DNA of 34,764 bases from Phycisphaera mikurensis NBRC 102666 (GTDB lineage: Bacteria; Planctomycetota; Phycisphaerae; Phycisphaerales; SM1A02), in contig CAMBSR010000001.1 in the NCBI GenBank assembly GCA_945870475.1, forward strand, positions 1 through 34,764. The letters run 5' to 3'. Numbering within the stretch: the stretch's first letter is position 1; each line of letters starts with the position of its first letter. A program made the position numbers and the translations under genes. Shown piece by piece: positions 17,008 to 26,000 of the stretch. The notes under the pieces are model-generated. The model was not told the origin of the DNA, did no database searches, and was given only the letters and a program-made list of their open reading frames with translations.

Positions 17008-17631
17008 TCACACTGACCGTCGACGCGGGCGCCGGGCAAGCACTGCCGCGAGCCATGCGGCGGCCGGTCCGGGGATCGGGGCCACCTCCAGGCCGAACCG
17101 GTAGCTGCTCACCTGCGAGATGTCGAGTTCCATGATCCAGAGCGTGTAGGTTCCGGCCCCCAGCGGAGGCGTGAAGCCGACGGAGCCCGGCGAGCGGGCC
17201 ATCATGGGGAGCAGGTCGGAGCCAATGTCCGAGCTTCCGAAGTGCGACCATCCAAGAAGCGGCGAATTGACGTTGCTCCAGGTCCAGGGGATCGTCACCT
17301 CCGGCCCGGCCTGCATGCCGACGAACGAGAAAGCGCCTCCCACGAAGGCGTCCTGCACCAAGAACCGCGTGAGCACGTGCCCGACCGGCACGGTGAACCG
17401 CACGTAGTCAAGATCGTGCATGTCCGGCACCGGCGACAGCCCGGAGAGTCCGGCAATCACGTTCATGCCGGCCTCAAGCGTGACCGCCGTCGGCGCCAGG
17501 CGATCGTCGGAGAAATCCCCGGACGTCGCCTCGTCGAGGACGATCCCGGCCCGCGCCTGCATCTGAGGAAAGGTCGCCCCGAGGGCGGCACCGAGGGCGA
17601 GCGGGAGCGCGATGGGCGTGGACGCGTTCAT
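17008..17631 (-). CDS. secreted protein with PEP-CTERM-like sorting signal
   Basis: 207 residues from ATG at 17631, with GGGGAAG about 10 nt upstream; the open frame upstream is non-homologous. A signal peptide runs to about residue 26 (ATFPQMQARA). The body is beta-rich, with 'SGDFSDDRLAPTAVTLEAGMN', 'LDYVRFTVPVGHVL' and 'GAGTYTLWIMEL', a pattern of pre-peptidase-like beta-sandwich domains in PEP-CTERM proteins. The end 'IPGPAAAWLAAVLARRPRRR' has the three-part form of an exosortase sorting signal: a Pro-containing motif, a short hydrophobic helix and an Arg cluster. Export, then processing by an exosortase encoded elsewhere, is expected. The motif is PGP rather than PEP. Convergent with topA; specific function unknown. 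Confidence 0.7.
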   Translation of the reverse strand: MNASTPIALPLALGAALGATFPQMQARAGIVLDEATSGDFSDDRLAPTAVTLEAGMNVIAGLSGLSPVPDMHDLDYVRFTVPVGHVLTRFLVQDAFVGGAFSFVGMQAGPEVTIPWTWSNVNSPLLGWSHFGSSDIGSDLLPMMARSPGSVGFTPPLGAGTYTLWIMELDISQVSSYRFGLEVAPIPGPAAAWLAAVLARRPRRRSV

Positions 17632-17748
17632 GAGCAGGATTCTTCCCCACGTCGGTGAAGAAGACGCACGCGCTGCGTCAGGATCCGGCGAAGTTTCGCC
17701 CGGCCTCCACCTTCCGGCGTGCGCAACCCGTCGCCCTGGGATCCAAGC

Positions 17749-17779
17749 GAAAACCCGCCCCGGCATGCGCCGGGGCGGG
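17749..17779 (-). terminator. Rho-independent terminator of the MFS carrier gene
   Basis: A perfect 11-bp stem (17754-17764 with 17769-17779) with loop ATGC when read on the plus strand. On the minus strand it is followed by TTTTCGCTT. A second 7-bp hairpin (17800-17817) lies between it and the MFS stop codon. On the plus strand only CTGTTT follows, so it mainly serves the minus strand. Confidence 0.85.
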
Positions 17780-17822
17780 CTGTTTCAATCACTGACACGC
17801 GCGGGCGATGGCCCGCGTCTAC

Positions 17823-19145
17823 TCAGGCCTTCTTGCCGCGGGGGTAGAAGATCGTCAGGAGCATGTAACAGGCGATGGCCATCCACATGGGCACCGTGAA
17901 GAGCTTCACGTAGTCCATGGGCTGGTCGCCGCCGCCGGTGGCGTACTTGGCCACGACGCTGGTGGCGAAGAGGCTGCCGACGATGATGCCGATGCCGATG
18001 ATCACCAGGTTGTAGAGGTTCTGCGCGGTGGCACGGATGTCGGGCGAGGTGTTCTCGTCGACGATCATGAACGCCACGAAGATGAAGCAGCCGAAGCACA
18101 GGCCGTGGAGCGCCACGCCCAGGAGCACGAACGGCAGCGTCGGTGCGTAGGCAAAGAGCGCCATGCGGGCCGCGTACGCCGCGCATCCGATCAGGAGCAG
18201 GCGCTTGCGCGAGATGCTCTTGGCGAGGAACGGCATGGCCGCGAGCACCAGCATCTCGGTCATCTGGCCGATGGTCATGAGGCCGCCGCCGCCGACGCCG
18301 AGCACCTGGTTCACGGCCTTGGCGAAGGCGTTGGCGCCCTCGCTGTTGGCCTTGTTCTGGATCTCGCTGACGAAGCCGCTGGTGAACACGAAGTAGAACT
18401 GGTGCACCATGCTGATCGGGATGGAGACCAGGAACAGCGTGATGAGCGGCTGCTTCATGATCTCGCCGATGCCTTCGAGCCACGCGGTCTTCTCGGCGGC
18501 GCTCTTGGTGGGGGGCGTGTTCGGGAGCGTCAGGCAGTAGAGGGCCATCACCACGCCGAGGCCGGCGCTGATCTGGAACGCCACGGCACGGCCCGCGTTC
18601 TGGGCAGCGGTCACCTCGGCCTCGCTCACGCCCGTGGGGGTGTGGTTACGAAGGAGGATCTGGCCGATGGCGATGCCGGCGGCGATCCAGCCGATGGTGC
18701 CCCACAGGCGCACCGGGCCGAAGTCACGGTCACGGTCCGGGAGGTTGGCGAAGGAGATGGAGTTCGTCAGCGCGAGGGTCGGCGCGTAGACGAGGCCGTA
18801 GACGAAGCTGAGGACGAGGAAGACCTCGAACTTGGCGGCGTCGGCCAACAGGTAGACGAGCACCGCGCCGATCAGGTGGCTGACCGCGAGCAGCTTCTCG
18901 GTGGCGAACGAACGGTCGGCAAGCTGGCCAGCAAGGAACGGACCGGCGAGCGCGCCCACGGCGCCGGCCATGAGGCACAGGCCGGTCTGGTCGAGCGAGA
19001 AGCTCCGGTGACCCATGAGGAACGGGTACAGGATGGGAAGCCACGCGCCCCAGATGGCGTACTGGAGGAACATCATCACCGACAGGCGGGTGCGGATGTA
19101 GGGGGCGGCGCCCGGGGCGGGTGCCGTTGCGGTGGTCGTTGCCAT
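17823..19145 (-). CDS. MFS transporter, nucleoside:H+ symporter-like family
   Basis: 440 residues from ATG at 19145, with GAGGAG 6 nt upstream. About twelve hydrophobic segments are visible. 'LSVMMFLQYAIWGAWLPIL' near the N-terminus and 'FGPVRLWGTIGWIAAG' are typical of the NHS (NupG/XapB-like) branch of the major facilitator superfamily, which imports nucleosides with protons. The charged central loop separates two six-helix halves. The gene is monocistronic: divergent from ispG and followed by a strong terminator. Substrate is inferred from family only; related planctomycete carriers are often of unknown specificity. Confidence 0.85.
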   Translation of the reverse strand: MATTTATAPAPGAAPYIRTRLSVMMFLQYAIWGAWLPILYPFLMGHRSFSLDQTGLCLMAGAVGALAGPFLAGQLADRSFATEKLLAVSHLIGAVLVYLLADAAKFEVFLVLSFVYGLVYAPTLALTNSISFANLPDRDRDFGPVRLWGTIGWIAAGIAIGQILLRNHTPTGVSEAEVTAAQNAGRAVAFQISAGLGVVMALYCLTLPNTPPTKSAAEKTAWLEGIGEIMKQPLITLFLVSIPISMVHQFYFVFTSGFVSEIQNKANSEGANAFAKAVNQVLGVGGGGLMTIGQMTEMLVLAAMPFLAKSISRKRLLLIGCAAYAARMALFAYAPTLPFVLLGVALHGLCFGCFIFVAFMIVDENTSPDIRATAQNLYNLVIIGIGIIVGSLFATSVVAKYATGGGDQPMDYVKLFTVPMWMAIACYMLLTIFYPRGKKA

Positions 19146-19218
19146 GCGTATCTCCTCGCCCCTTCGCGGGACGATTGCTTGGGTTTCCGGGCAGCCGGTC
19201 GGATGCCTTCGGGGACGG

Positions 19219-19224
19219 ATCATA
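19219..19224 (-). promoter_or_regulatory. possible -10 element of the MFS gene
   Basis: TATGAT on the minus strand in the divergent MFS-ispG gap, about 73 nt before the MFS ATG. No good -35 at 17 nt (TGGCAG). The nearby direct repeat CCTGCCA (19231 and 19241) overlaps the expected -35 region. Confidence 0.35.
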
Positions 19225-19268
19225 ACTATGCCTGCCAGAACCTGCCACGTGGGTTCTGCTGATCGGGA

Positions 19269-19274
19269 TACACT
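19269..19274 (+). promoter_or_regulatory. -10 element directly upstream of ispG (leaderless-type)
   Basis: TACACT followed by nine bases (CGTCGAACT) and then ATG. There is no purine-rich ribosome binding site between. The predicted start of transcription is within a few bases of the ATG. Confidence 0.45.
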
Positions 19275-19283
19275 CGTCGAACT

Positions 19284-20537
19284 ATGCAGGACCGCAGGAA
19301 GACGCGCAAGGTTGCGATCGGTGACGATCGCGTAGGCCGCAAGTTCATCGGCGGCGACGCCCCGATCCTGGTGCAGACCATGACGGCGGGCTACACGTAC
19401 GACATCGATGCGTGCGTTGCCGAGATCGAGCGCTACCGCCAGGCCGGCGCCGACGTGGTGCGCGTGGCCGTGCCCGAGCGCAAGGACACCGACGCGCTCA
19501 AGGAGATCATCAAGCAGGTCAAGGTGCCGATCGTCGCCGACGTGCACTTCCACTTCCAGCGCGCCCTCGAGGCCGTCGAGGCCGGGGTCCACAAGATCCG
19601 CCTCAACCCGGGCAACATCAGCGACCGCGACCAGGTGAACAAGGTCATCGACGCCTGCAAGGAGCGGAAGATCCCCATCCGCATCGGCGTCAACGAAGGC
19701 TCGATCATCGAGCGCAAGGACAAGCAGAAGCGTATGGAGGAGCTCGGCAAGTACTTCGCCGGGCACAAGTCGGGCCACCTGCTCGCCCTCATGATCGCCA
19801 AGCTCGAGGAGTACGTCGAGATCTTCCAGGCGCGCGACTTCCACGACGTGGTGATCAGCGCCAAGAGCATGGACCCGGCGCTGGTGATCGACGTCTACAC
19901 CGAGATCGCCAACCGCTTCGATTACCCCCTGCACCTGGGCGTGACGCATGCCGGACCGAAGTCCACCGGCGCCATCCGCTCCGTGGCCGCGCTGAGCACG
20001 CTGATCGCCAACGGCATCGGCGACACGCTCCGCATCAGCTACGCGAGCGACCACGTGGACGAGGTGAAGGACGGCCTGGAGATCCTCTACTGCCTGGGCA
20101 AGCGCGAGCGCAAGGGCGTGGAACTGATCGCCTGCCCCACCTGCGGCCGCATCCAGGTGGATCTCTTCACCCTGGTGAAGGAAGTGGAAGAGAAGCTGGC
20201 CACCGACATCGAGCTGCCGATCAAGGTGGCCGTCATGGGCTGCATCGTGAACGGCCCCGGCGAGGCCGAGGGCGCCGACGTGGCGGTGTTCGCCGGCGAT
20301 CGCCGCGGCATCATCTACGTCCAGGGCCAGCGCGTGGCCAACGTGCCCGAGGAAGAGATCCTCGAGCGACTCCTCAAGGAGTGCAAGGAGTTCGAGGCAC
20401 GCGTCAAGCGCGGCGAGGCGAAGCTCGGCGAGAAGGTGGTCGAGATCCTGCCGCCGGACCCGATCGGCGAACTCGGCTCCGGCAAGGAGAAGATCAAGGC
20501 CGGGCTCGTGGAGCAGATCACGGTGCGCGCCACCTGA
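19284..20537 (+). CDS. ispG: 4-hydroxy-3-methylbut-2-en-1-yl diphosphate synthase (flavodoxin)
   Basis: 417 residues. The three cluster-binding cysteines are in place: C284 and C287 (ACPTCGR) and C320 (MGCIVNGPGEAEGAD), with the adjacent E327 as the likely fourth 4Fe-4S ligand. The TIM-barrel half has 'VRVAVPERKD', 'VADVHFHFQRAL', 'RLNPGNIS' and 'GVNEGS'. It performs the penultimate step of the MEP pathway to isoprenoids, reducing the cyclodiphosphate to HMBPP. Downstream, tRNA-Ser starts 42 nt after the stop with no clear promoter, so the two may share a transcript. No ribosome binding site precedes the ATG. Confidence 0.97.
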   Translation: MQDRRKTRKVAIGDDRVGRKFIGGDAPILVQTMTAGYTYDIDACVAEIERYRQAGADVVRVAVPERKDTDALKEIIKQVKVPIVADVHFHFQRALEAVEAGVHKIRLNPGNISDRDQVNKVIDACKERKIPIRIGVNEGSIIERKDKQKRMEELGKYFAGHKSGHLLALMIAKLEEYVEIFQARDFHDVVISAKSMDPALVIDVYTEIANRFDYPLHLGVTHAGPKSTGAIRSVAALSTLIANGIGDTLRISYASDHVDEVKDGLEILYCLGKRERKGVELIACPTCGRIQVDLFTLVKEVEEKLATDIELPIKVAVMGCIVNGPGEAEGADVAVFAGDRRGIIYVQGQRVANVPEEEILERLLKECKEFEARVKRGEAKLGEKVVEILPPDPIGELGSGKEKIKAGLVEQITVRAT

Positions 20538-20579
20538 GCGCGGCCGGGAGCCCACGCGCTCGGAACGCATGAACACCCT

Positions 20580-20667
20580 GGTGGGGTGGCTGAGCGGTTG
20601 AAAGCACTCGACTTGAAATCGAGCAGACCCCACAAGGGTCTCAGGGGTTCGAATCCTCTCCCCACCG
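20580..20667 (+). tRNA. tRNA-Ser (anticodon UGA)
   Basis: An 88-nt cloverleaf with a long class II variable arm. The acceptor stem pairs GGTGGGG (20580-20586) with CCCCACC (20660-20666), with discriminator G at 20667. The D-arm is TGGCTGAGCGGTTGAAAGCA. The anticodon stem is CTCGA/TCGAG around loop CTTGAAA, giving anticodon TGA. The variable arm AGACCC/GGGTCT has loop CACAA, and the T-loop TTCGAAT is closed by a 5-bp stem. It decodes UCA (and by wobble other UCN) codons. The 3' CCA is not encoded (CTT follows). Confidence 0.97.
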
Positions 20668-20681
20668 CTTGAAGACGTGAC

Positions 20682-20709
20682 TGCCCGGCTGCATGGCCGG
20701 GCATTTCAT
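20682..20709 (+). terminator. Rho-independent terminator after tRNA-Ser
   Basis: TGCCCGGC, a six-base loop and GCCGGGCA form an 8-bp stem, followed by TTTCATTT. It lies 14 nt after the tRNA. Confidence 0.8.
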
Positions 20710-20763
20710 TTGGGAGCGGGCACTTCATTCGGTCAGGATGGTCGCAGTGCTGCGCGCGGCCGC

Positions 20764-21918
20764 TCACTTGCCGGCGGGTGCCGCGGGAACGACGGGCTTC
20801 GCCGGTTCCGACGGTGCCACCGGCGCGGGCGGAACCTGCACGGTGGGCGAACCGCCGCGTGCGGGCCAGTAGCCCGCGACGATGGTGGGCAGCAGGAAGA
20901 CGCTGGTGCGGCCGGTGATGTACAGCGTGCGCCCGTCGGCGCCGCCGAAGGCGCAGTTGGACACCGGCTCCGGGAACATGACGCGCCCGAGCGGCTTGCC
21001 CTGCGGATCGAAGACGAGGACCGCGGTGGCGCTCGGGACGGCCACCCAGACGTTCCCCATGGAGTCGACGGTGAGGCCGTCGCCGCCGGTGATGCGCTTC
21101 GGGTCGTTCAGGATGGCAAGCGACGCGAACACGCGACCGGTGCCGAGCTTTGCGGGGCCCTCCACCGGATAGGCCCAGACCACCGGCTTGCCGTAGTCGG
21201 CCACGTAGAGCGTCTTGCCGTCCGGCGACAGGCGAATGCCGTTGGGGCGATCGATCTCGGGCACCGGGAACTGGATGGGTTCCGCTCCGGCGGTGGTCGA
21301 GTAGTAGATGCCGTGCCGCTCGGGACGGCGGCGCTCGCCCATGTTGGTGAACCACATGCCGCCATCGGTGCCGACGGCGATGTCGTTGACGTTGGGGCGA
21401 AGCTCGCCGTGGTAGGACTCGATGACTCCCTTGAGCTCGCCCGTGCCGTCCGTGGAGAGGACCACCTCGCAGACGCGCCCCGTGTACATCTGCACCGCGT
21501 ACAGCCGGCCCTCGCGGGAGAAGGCGAGGCCGGAGCAGCCCTTGGTGTCCTCGAGCACCACGTCGGCGCGGTAGCCCTTGGTGTCGCGCGCGATGCGGTA
21601 CATGCGCACCGCGGAGATGTCGCAGAAGTACGTCTCGCCGTAGGCATCGGAGGCCGGGCCTTCGCCGAACTGGAGACCCTTGATGATGACCTCGGGCCGC
21701 GCGTCGGGTGCCACCAGGCCGGCGATGCCGGGCTTGCCCAGGATGTCGGCGGCGGGCGAGGCGGAGGGTGCCATGACGCCCGGAACTCCCGGCGCGGCGG
21801 GCGGCGTGGGGGCAGCGGGCGGCGTCACGGGCGCAGCAGCCGGCGTCGCGGGTGCAGCAGCCGGCGGAACGGGGGCGGACTGGGTGAGCGCGAGGAGGAG
21901 CGAGGCGGCGATGAACAT
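20764..21918 (-). CDS. secreted SMP-30/gluconolactonase-like beta-propeller protein
   Basis: 384 residues with a signal peptide (about 1-14) and a long Ala/Pro/Val linker (about 15-55, repeats of PAAAP and TPPAAP). A six-bladed propeller follows. Metal-site residues of the SMP-30/gluconolactonase/LRE family are visible: Glu in 'FGEGPASD', Asn in 'NVNDIAVG', Asn in 'RPNGIRLSPDGK' and Asp in 'TGGDGLTVDSMGN'. A secreted lactonase or other calcium-dependent hydrolase is likely; the substrate cannot be told. The C-terminus is again Pro/Ala-rich (APVAPSEPAKPVVPAAPAGK). It lies 19 nt after the DUF1570-like gene and is probably the last gene of the valS operon. Confidence 0.8.
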   Translation of the reverse strand: MFIAASLLLALTQSAPVPPAAAPATPAAAPVTPPAAPTPPAAPGVPGVMAPSASPAADILGKPGIAGLVAPDARPEVIIKGLQFGEGPASDAYGETYFCDISAVRMYRIARDTKGYRADVVLEDTKGCSGLAFSREGRLYAVQMYTGRVCEVVLSTDGTGELKGVIESYHGELRPNVNDIAVGTDGGMWFTNMGERRRPERHGIYYSTTAGAEPIQFPVPEIDRPNGIRLSPDGKTLYVADYGKPVVWAYPVEGPAKLGTGRVFASLAILNDPKRITGGDGLTVDSMGNVWVAVPSATAVLVFDPQGKPLGRVMFPEPVSNCAFGGADGRTLYITGRTSVFLLPTIVAGYWPARGGSPTVQVPPAPVAPSEPAKPVVPAAPAGK

Positions 21919-21937
21919 GGCGTGAGTCCGTTGCGTG

Positions 21938-23050
21938 TCAGGGTTTCGCCGGGAGGTCGTCGCCGATCGGCGACTCGCCGCGCATCACGCGGTCCCAGGC
22001 GTTCGACTCGATGAGGCTGCCGACGAAGCGGTCGTAGCCACGCTCGAATCGCTCATAGTCATCGTCCAGATACACCTTGATCAGCCAGATTCCGGCCTTG
22101 GCGTCGAGCGCCAGGCGCCGGGCACGGGCATCGGGAATGGCCGGCGACGAGCGGATCCGCGCGGGGATTGCGCCGCTCACGGCATCGCTGAGCATGGATT
22201 CGAGGCCGGCCCGGTAGCGGCCGCCCTCACCGTCGCGGATGTAGTGCACCAGCGCCCAGACCTGGGCGTAGTAGGCGAGCTGCGCGTCGCGGCTGGTCTC
22301 CAGGAACTGCTGCGGCGAGCCCTCGAGCACCTCGCGGAGCGTGGCGAGCCGGCCCTTGCGTGCGGCGGTACGAAGTTCGGCATACCGCTCCGGGTTGCGC
22401 CACGGCAGGAAGATGGGCTCCGCCGCATCCTTCGGCTGGCGGAAGCCTTCCATGAAGCAGGCGATCCCTTCCTCGAGCCACACGGGCAGCGAGTAGCGGA
22501 GCGTGGTCTGCGAGTACTGGTGCCAGCCCTCGTGCGCGGCGATGGCGAGCGTGTCGCGCGGGCCGATGTCGTAGAGCACGGCCTCGCCGCCCGAGGTGAA
22601 GCCGCCCCGCCCCATCTTGAGGTACGGCGCGGCGTCGGAACCCAGGCGATGCTCGGTGTAGCGCGACCATTCCTCGCGCGTGCCGAAGACGCATGCCTCG
22701 AGCTGGCGCGGCGGTTCGGGGAGCGAGACCAGGCCGTTGCGGTAGTTGCGCAGCGCGGCCTCGTAGAAGGCGGGCAGCGAACCGGTGAAGGTGGCGCTGC
22801 GGAGCGACGAGCGGATGGTCCAGTGCGCGGTCTCCACCTCGAGGCCCTGCACGGAGGTCCAGCGCCACTCGCGCGTGGACACCACCGGGCTCACCGCAAG
22901 CGACGCGGGCAGCGCGCCGCGCGAGGTGCCGGGCGCGGCGACTGGCGCCGGGCGCGCGGCAGGTGCGGACGTGCACGAAGCCGCGACGGCCGAGCACGCG
23001 CCGGAGACGGCGACGAGGGCGGCCAGGCGACGGATGGACGTCAAGAGCAC
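21938..23050 (-). CDS. DUF1570-like lipoprotein with HExxH metallopeptidase motif
   Basis: 370 residues from GTG at 23050-23048, 4 nt after the valS stop; ATG at 23068, overlapping valS, is the alternative. The N-terminus (LLTSIRRLAALVAVSGAC...) is a signal peptide with candidate lipobox Cys residues. The catalytic segment reads 'AIAAHEGWHQYSQTTLRYSL' (170-189) then 'PVWLEEGIACFMEG': a zinc HExxH (H173, E174, H177) followed by a Glu about 20 residues on, the gluzincin arrangement of the DUF1570 family common in planctomycetes. An exported metallopeptidase is inferred; no substrate is known. Co-transcription with valS is likely from the tight spacing, although the functions seem unrelated. Confidence 0.75.
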   Translation of the reverse strand: MLLTSIRRLAALVAVSGACSAVAASCTSAPAARPAPVAAPGTSRGALPASLAVSPVVSTREWRWTSVQGLEVETAHWTIRSSLRSATFTGSLPAFYEAALRNYRNGLVSLPEPPRQLEACVFGTREEWSRYTEHRLGSDAAPYLKMGRGGFTSGGEAVLYDIGPRDTLAIAAHEGWHQYSQTTLRYSLPVWLEEGIACFMEGFRQPKDAAEPIFLPWRNPERYAELRTAARKGRLATLREVLEGSPQQFLETSRDAQLAYYAQVWALVHYIRDGEGGRYRAGLESMLSDAVSGAIPARIRSSPAIPDARARRLALDAKAGIWLIKVYLDDDYERFERGYDRFVGSLIESNAWDRVMRGESPIGDDLPAKP

Positions 23051-23054
23051 GCCA

Positions 23055-26000
23055 TCAGCGTAGGGCATCGAGCGCCCGGCGGGCGGCGTCGACATCTGCC
23101 TTTGCCTGTTCAAGCATGGCCCGGGTCTCTTCCACGAGCTCCGGCTTGGCCTTGGCGAGGTATCCGGCGTTCCCGAGCTTGGACTCGTAACCCGCGATCA
23201 GGCGGCCCTTGTCGGCCACCAGCTTCTCGAGGCGCGCCCGCTCGGTGCCCACGTCGACGGCGTCGACGAGGTTCACGAGGAGGAGTTCCTGGCCCTCGAA
23301 GGCGAGCGGCACGGAACCGGCGGGACGGTCGGCGGGCAAGTCGGCCACCTCGCCGAGGCCGGCGAGTGCCTCGACCACGCCGCTCGCTTCCGCGACCAGC
23401 GCGCGGACGCCGGCAGGCGCCAGCAGCGTGATGCGGCGCTTCGGCGCCACCTGGCGCGAACCGCGCAGCGTGCGGATGTCATCGACCAACTGCTGCACGC
23501 GCGCGAAGGTGGCGAGCGCGGCGGCGTCCACGCCGGAGGCATCGACGGTGGGCCACGCCGAGCGAGCGCAGAGTTCGGATGCGGGAACGTGGACGCCCGT
23601 GAGGCCGCCCTTCCCCGTGGCGGCCACCGCCGGCCAGAGCTGCTCGGTGATGAACGGCATCTGCGGATGGAGGAGGCGCAGCGACGCATCGAGCACCGTG
23701 CGCAGCACCTGCTGTTGCGCGGGGTCGTTCTTCACGGTGGGCTTGATGGACTCGAGGTACCAGTCGCACACCTCGCGCCAGACGAAGTCGTAGGTTGCAT
23801 CGGCCGCGTCGTTGAAGCGGTAGTTGGCGATGGCCTTCTCGTAGGAGGCAAGCGCATGCGCCAGGCGCGCCACGATCCAGCGATCGACGAGCGGGCGCGT
23901 GCGCGGATCGACGGTCGCATCGCCCGGCACCTGCGTGAGGCTGCCGAGCGCAAAGCGCGTGGCGTTCCACACCTTGTTGGCGAAGTTGCGGCCCACGTCG
24001 AAGCGCGCGCTGGTGTTGCGCGCAAGCGGCGCGTCCTCGGTGGGCACGGCCTTGCCGGTGGCGGCGCCGTAGGCGCTGGTGATCTTCTTCGCGGGATCCT
24101 TGGGGCTGTGCTGGATGGCCTCGGCCACCGTGTAGCCGGCGGCGTCGAGCGTGGTCTTCGGCACGAACATCTCGCCGCTCCACGGGTCCACCATGTCGAC
24201 CGGCATGCGCACGTCCTGCGTGTCGGTGGTCATCTGCACCAGCGTGAAGCGCATGGCGTCGGCGCCGTGCGTGTGGATGATGTCGCGCGGATCCACGCCG
24301 TTGCCCAGCGACTTCGACATCTTCTGCCCGAAGCCGTCCTGCACCATGGCGTGGATGAAGACGTGCCTGAACGGGATGCGGCCGCCCATGAAGTGGCGGT
24401 TGAACATCACCATGCGGCTCACCCACAGCGTGATGATCTCGCGCGCGGTGGAGAGTACGGCGCTGGGGTTCCACTTCTCCAGGAGGCCCGCCATGTCGAA
24501 GCGTGCCGGGTCGGGCCAGCCGAGCGTGGAGAGCGGCCAGAGGGCCGAGCTGAACCAGGTGTCGAGCACATCCTCGTCCTGGCGGTAGCCGGCGGCCCCG
24601 AGTGCGGGGACCACGGCGGCATCGCCCTGCTCCGGCACGCAGACGTAGCGCTCGTACACGCCGTCGGTGCGGCGGCGCACGGCTTCGGCGCAGCCCTTGG
24701 CGCGCCACGGGCCGTCGCAGCGGACCAGGTCGCCCTTGGCGGCATCGACCGCGGCGCGGTCGGTGACTTCCGTTGCCGGGATCTCCGCGCTCCACACCGG
24801 GATGCGGTGGCCCCACCAGAGCTGGCGGCTGATGCACCAGTCGCGGATGTTCTCGTGCCACTGCTGGAATGTCTTCGCGTAGCGCGCGGGGAAGAAGGTG
24901 AGCTCGCCGTCGCCCGGCTGTGCGGGGCCCTTCGGCGCGGCGCCATCGCGTTGCGCGGGGTTCATGGCGCGCAGTGCGGCGCCCTTCAGCCGGTCATCGG
25001 TGACGCGGACGTACCACTGCTCGGAGAGGTACGGCTCCACCGGCACGTGGCTGCGGTAGCTGTGGCCCACGGAATGGCGGTACGGCTTGGCGGCCTCGAG
25101 CAGCCCGTTGGCCTTGAACCACTCGATGATCCTGGTGCGCGCGTCCTCGCGCGACAGGCCGACGAAGGCGCGCGCCTCCGCGGAGACGTCCTCCCAGCCG
25201 TGCTTGTCGCTGATGGAGGCGTCGGGCGCCATGATGTTGATGGCGGCCACGCCGTGGCGCAGGCCGATCTCCCAGTCGTTGGGGTCGTGCGCGGGCGTCA
25301 CCTTCAGGAAGCCGGTGGCGAACTGCGCCTTCTGGTCGGCGGGGTCGCCGCCGAATTCGACGGGCATGACCACGTAGTCGTCTTCGACGATGGGGATCAC
25401 GCGGCCCACGATCGGCAGGCGCAGCTTCTTCCCGCGCAGCGCGGCGGCGCGCGGGTCCTTGGGGTTCACGGCCACGGCGGTGTCGCCGAGCATGGTCTCG
25501 GGGCGCGTGGTGGCCACGGTGATGTGGCCCGAACCGTCCTCGAACGGGTAGCGGAGGTACCAGAAGTGGCCGTCCACCTCCTCCATCTCCACCTCGTCAT
25601 CGGCGAGCGCGGTACGCGTGGCCGGGTCCCAGTTCACGAGGCGCTTGCCGCGGTAGACGAGGCCGTCGTCGAAGAGCTTGAAGAAGGCGGTGCGCACGGC
25701 TGCGGCGCACACCGGGTCCATGGTGAAGCGAATGCGGTCGTAGTCGCAGGAGGCGCCCATCGCCTTCAGCTGGCTGAGGATGGTGGCCTCGTACTCGTCC
25801 TTCCACTCCTGGACCTTGGCGATGAACTGCGGGCGCGTGAAGTCCGCGCGACGCTTGCCCTGCTGCAGGAGGCGCCGCTCCACCACCGTCTGCGTGGCGA
25901 TGCCGGCGTGGTCCGTGCCCGGCATCCACATGGCGTTCATGCCCTTCATGCGGTAGTGGCGCGTGAGGACGTCCTGCAGCGTGTTGTTGAGCGCGTGCCC

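Noticed and set aside
19146..20633. Extension of the MFS open frame through the ispG region (936 codons)
   Set aside because: It runs antisense to ispG and tRNA-Ser; the ATG at 19145 has GAGGAG upstream and begins a normal MFS N-terminus.
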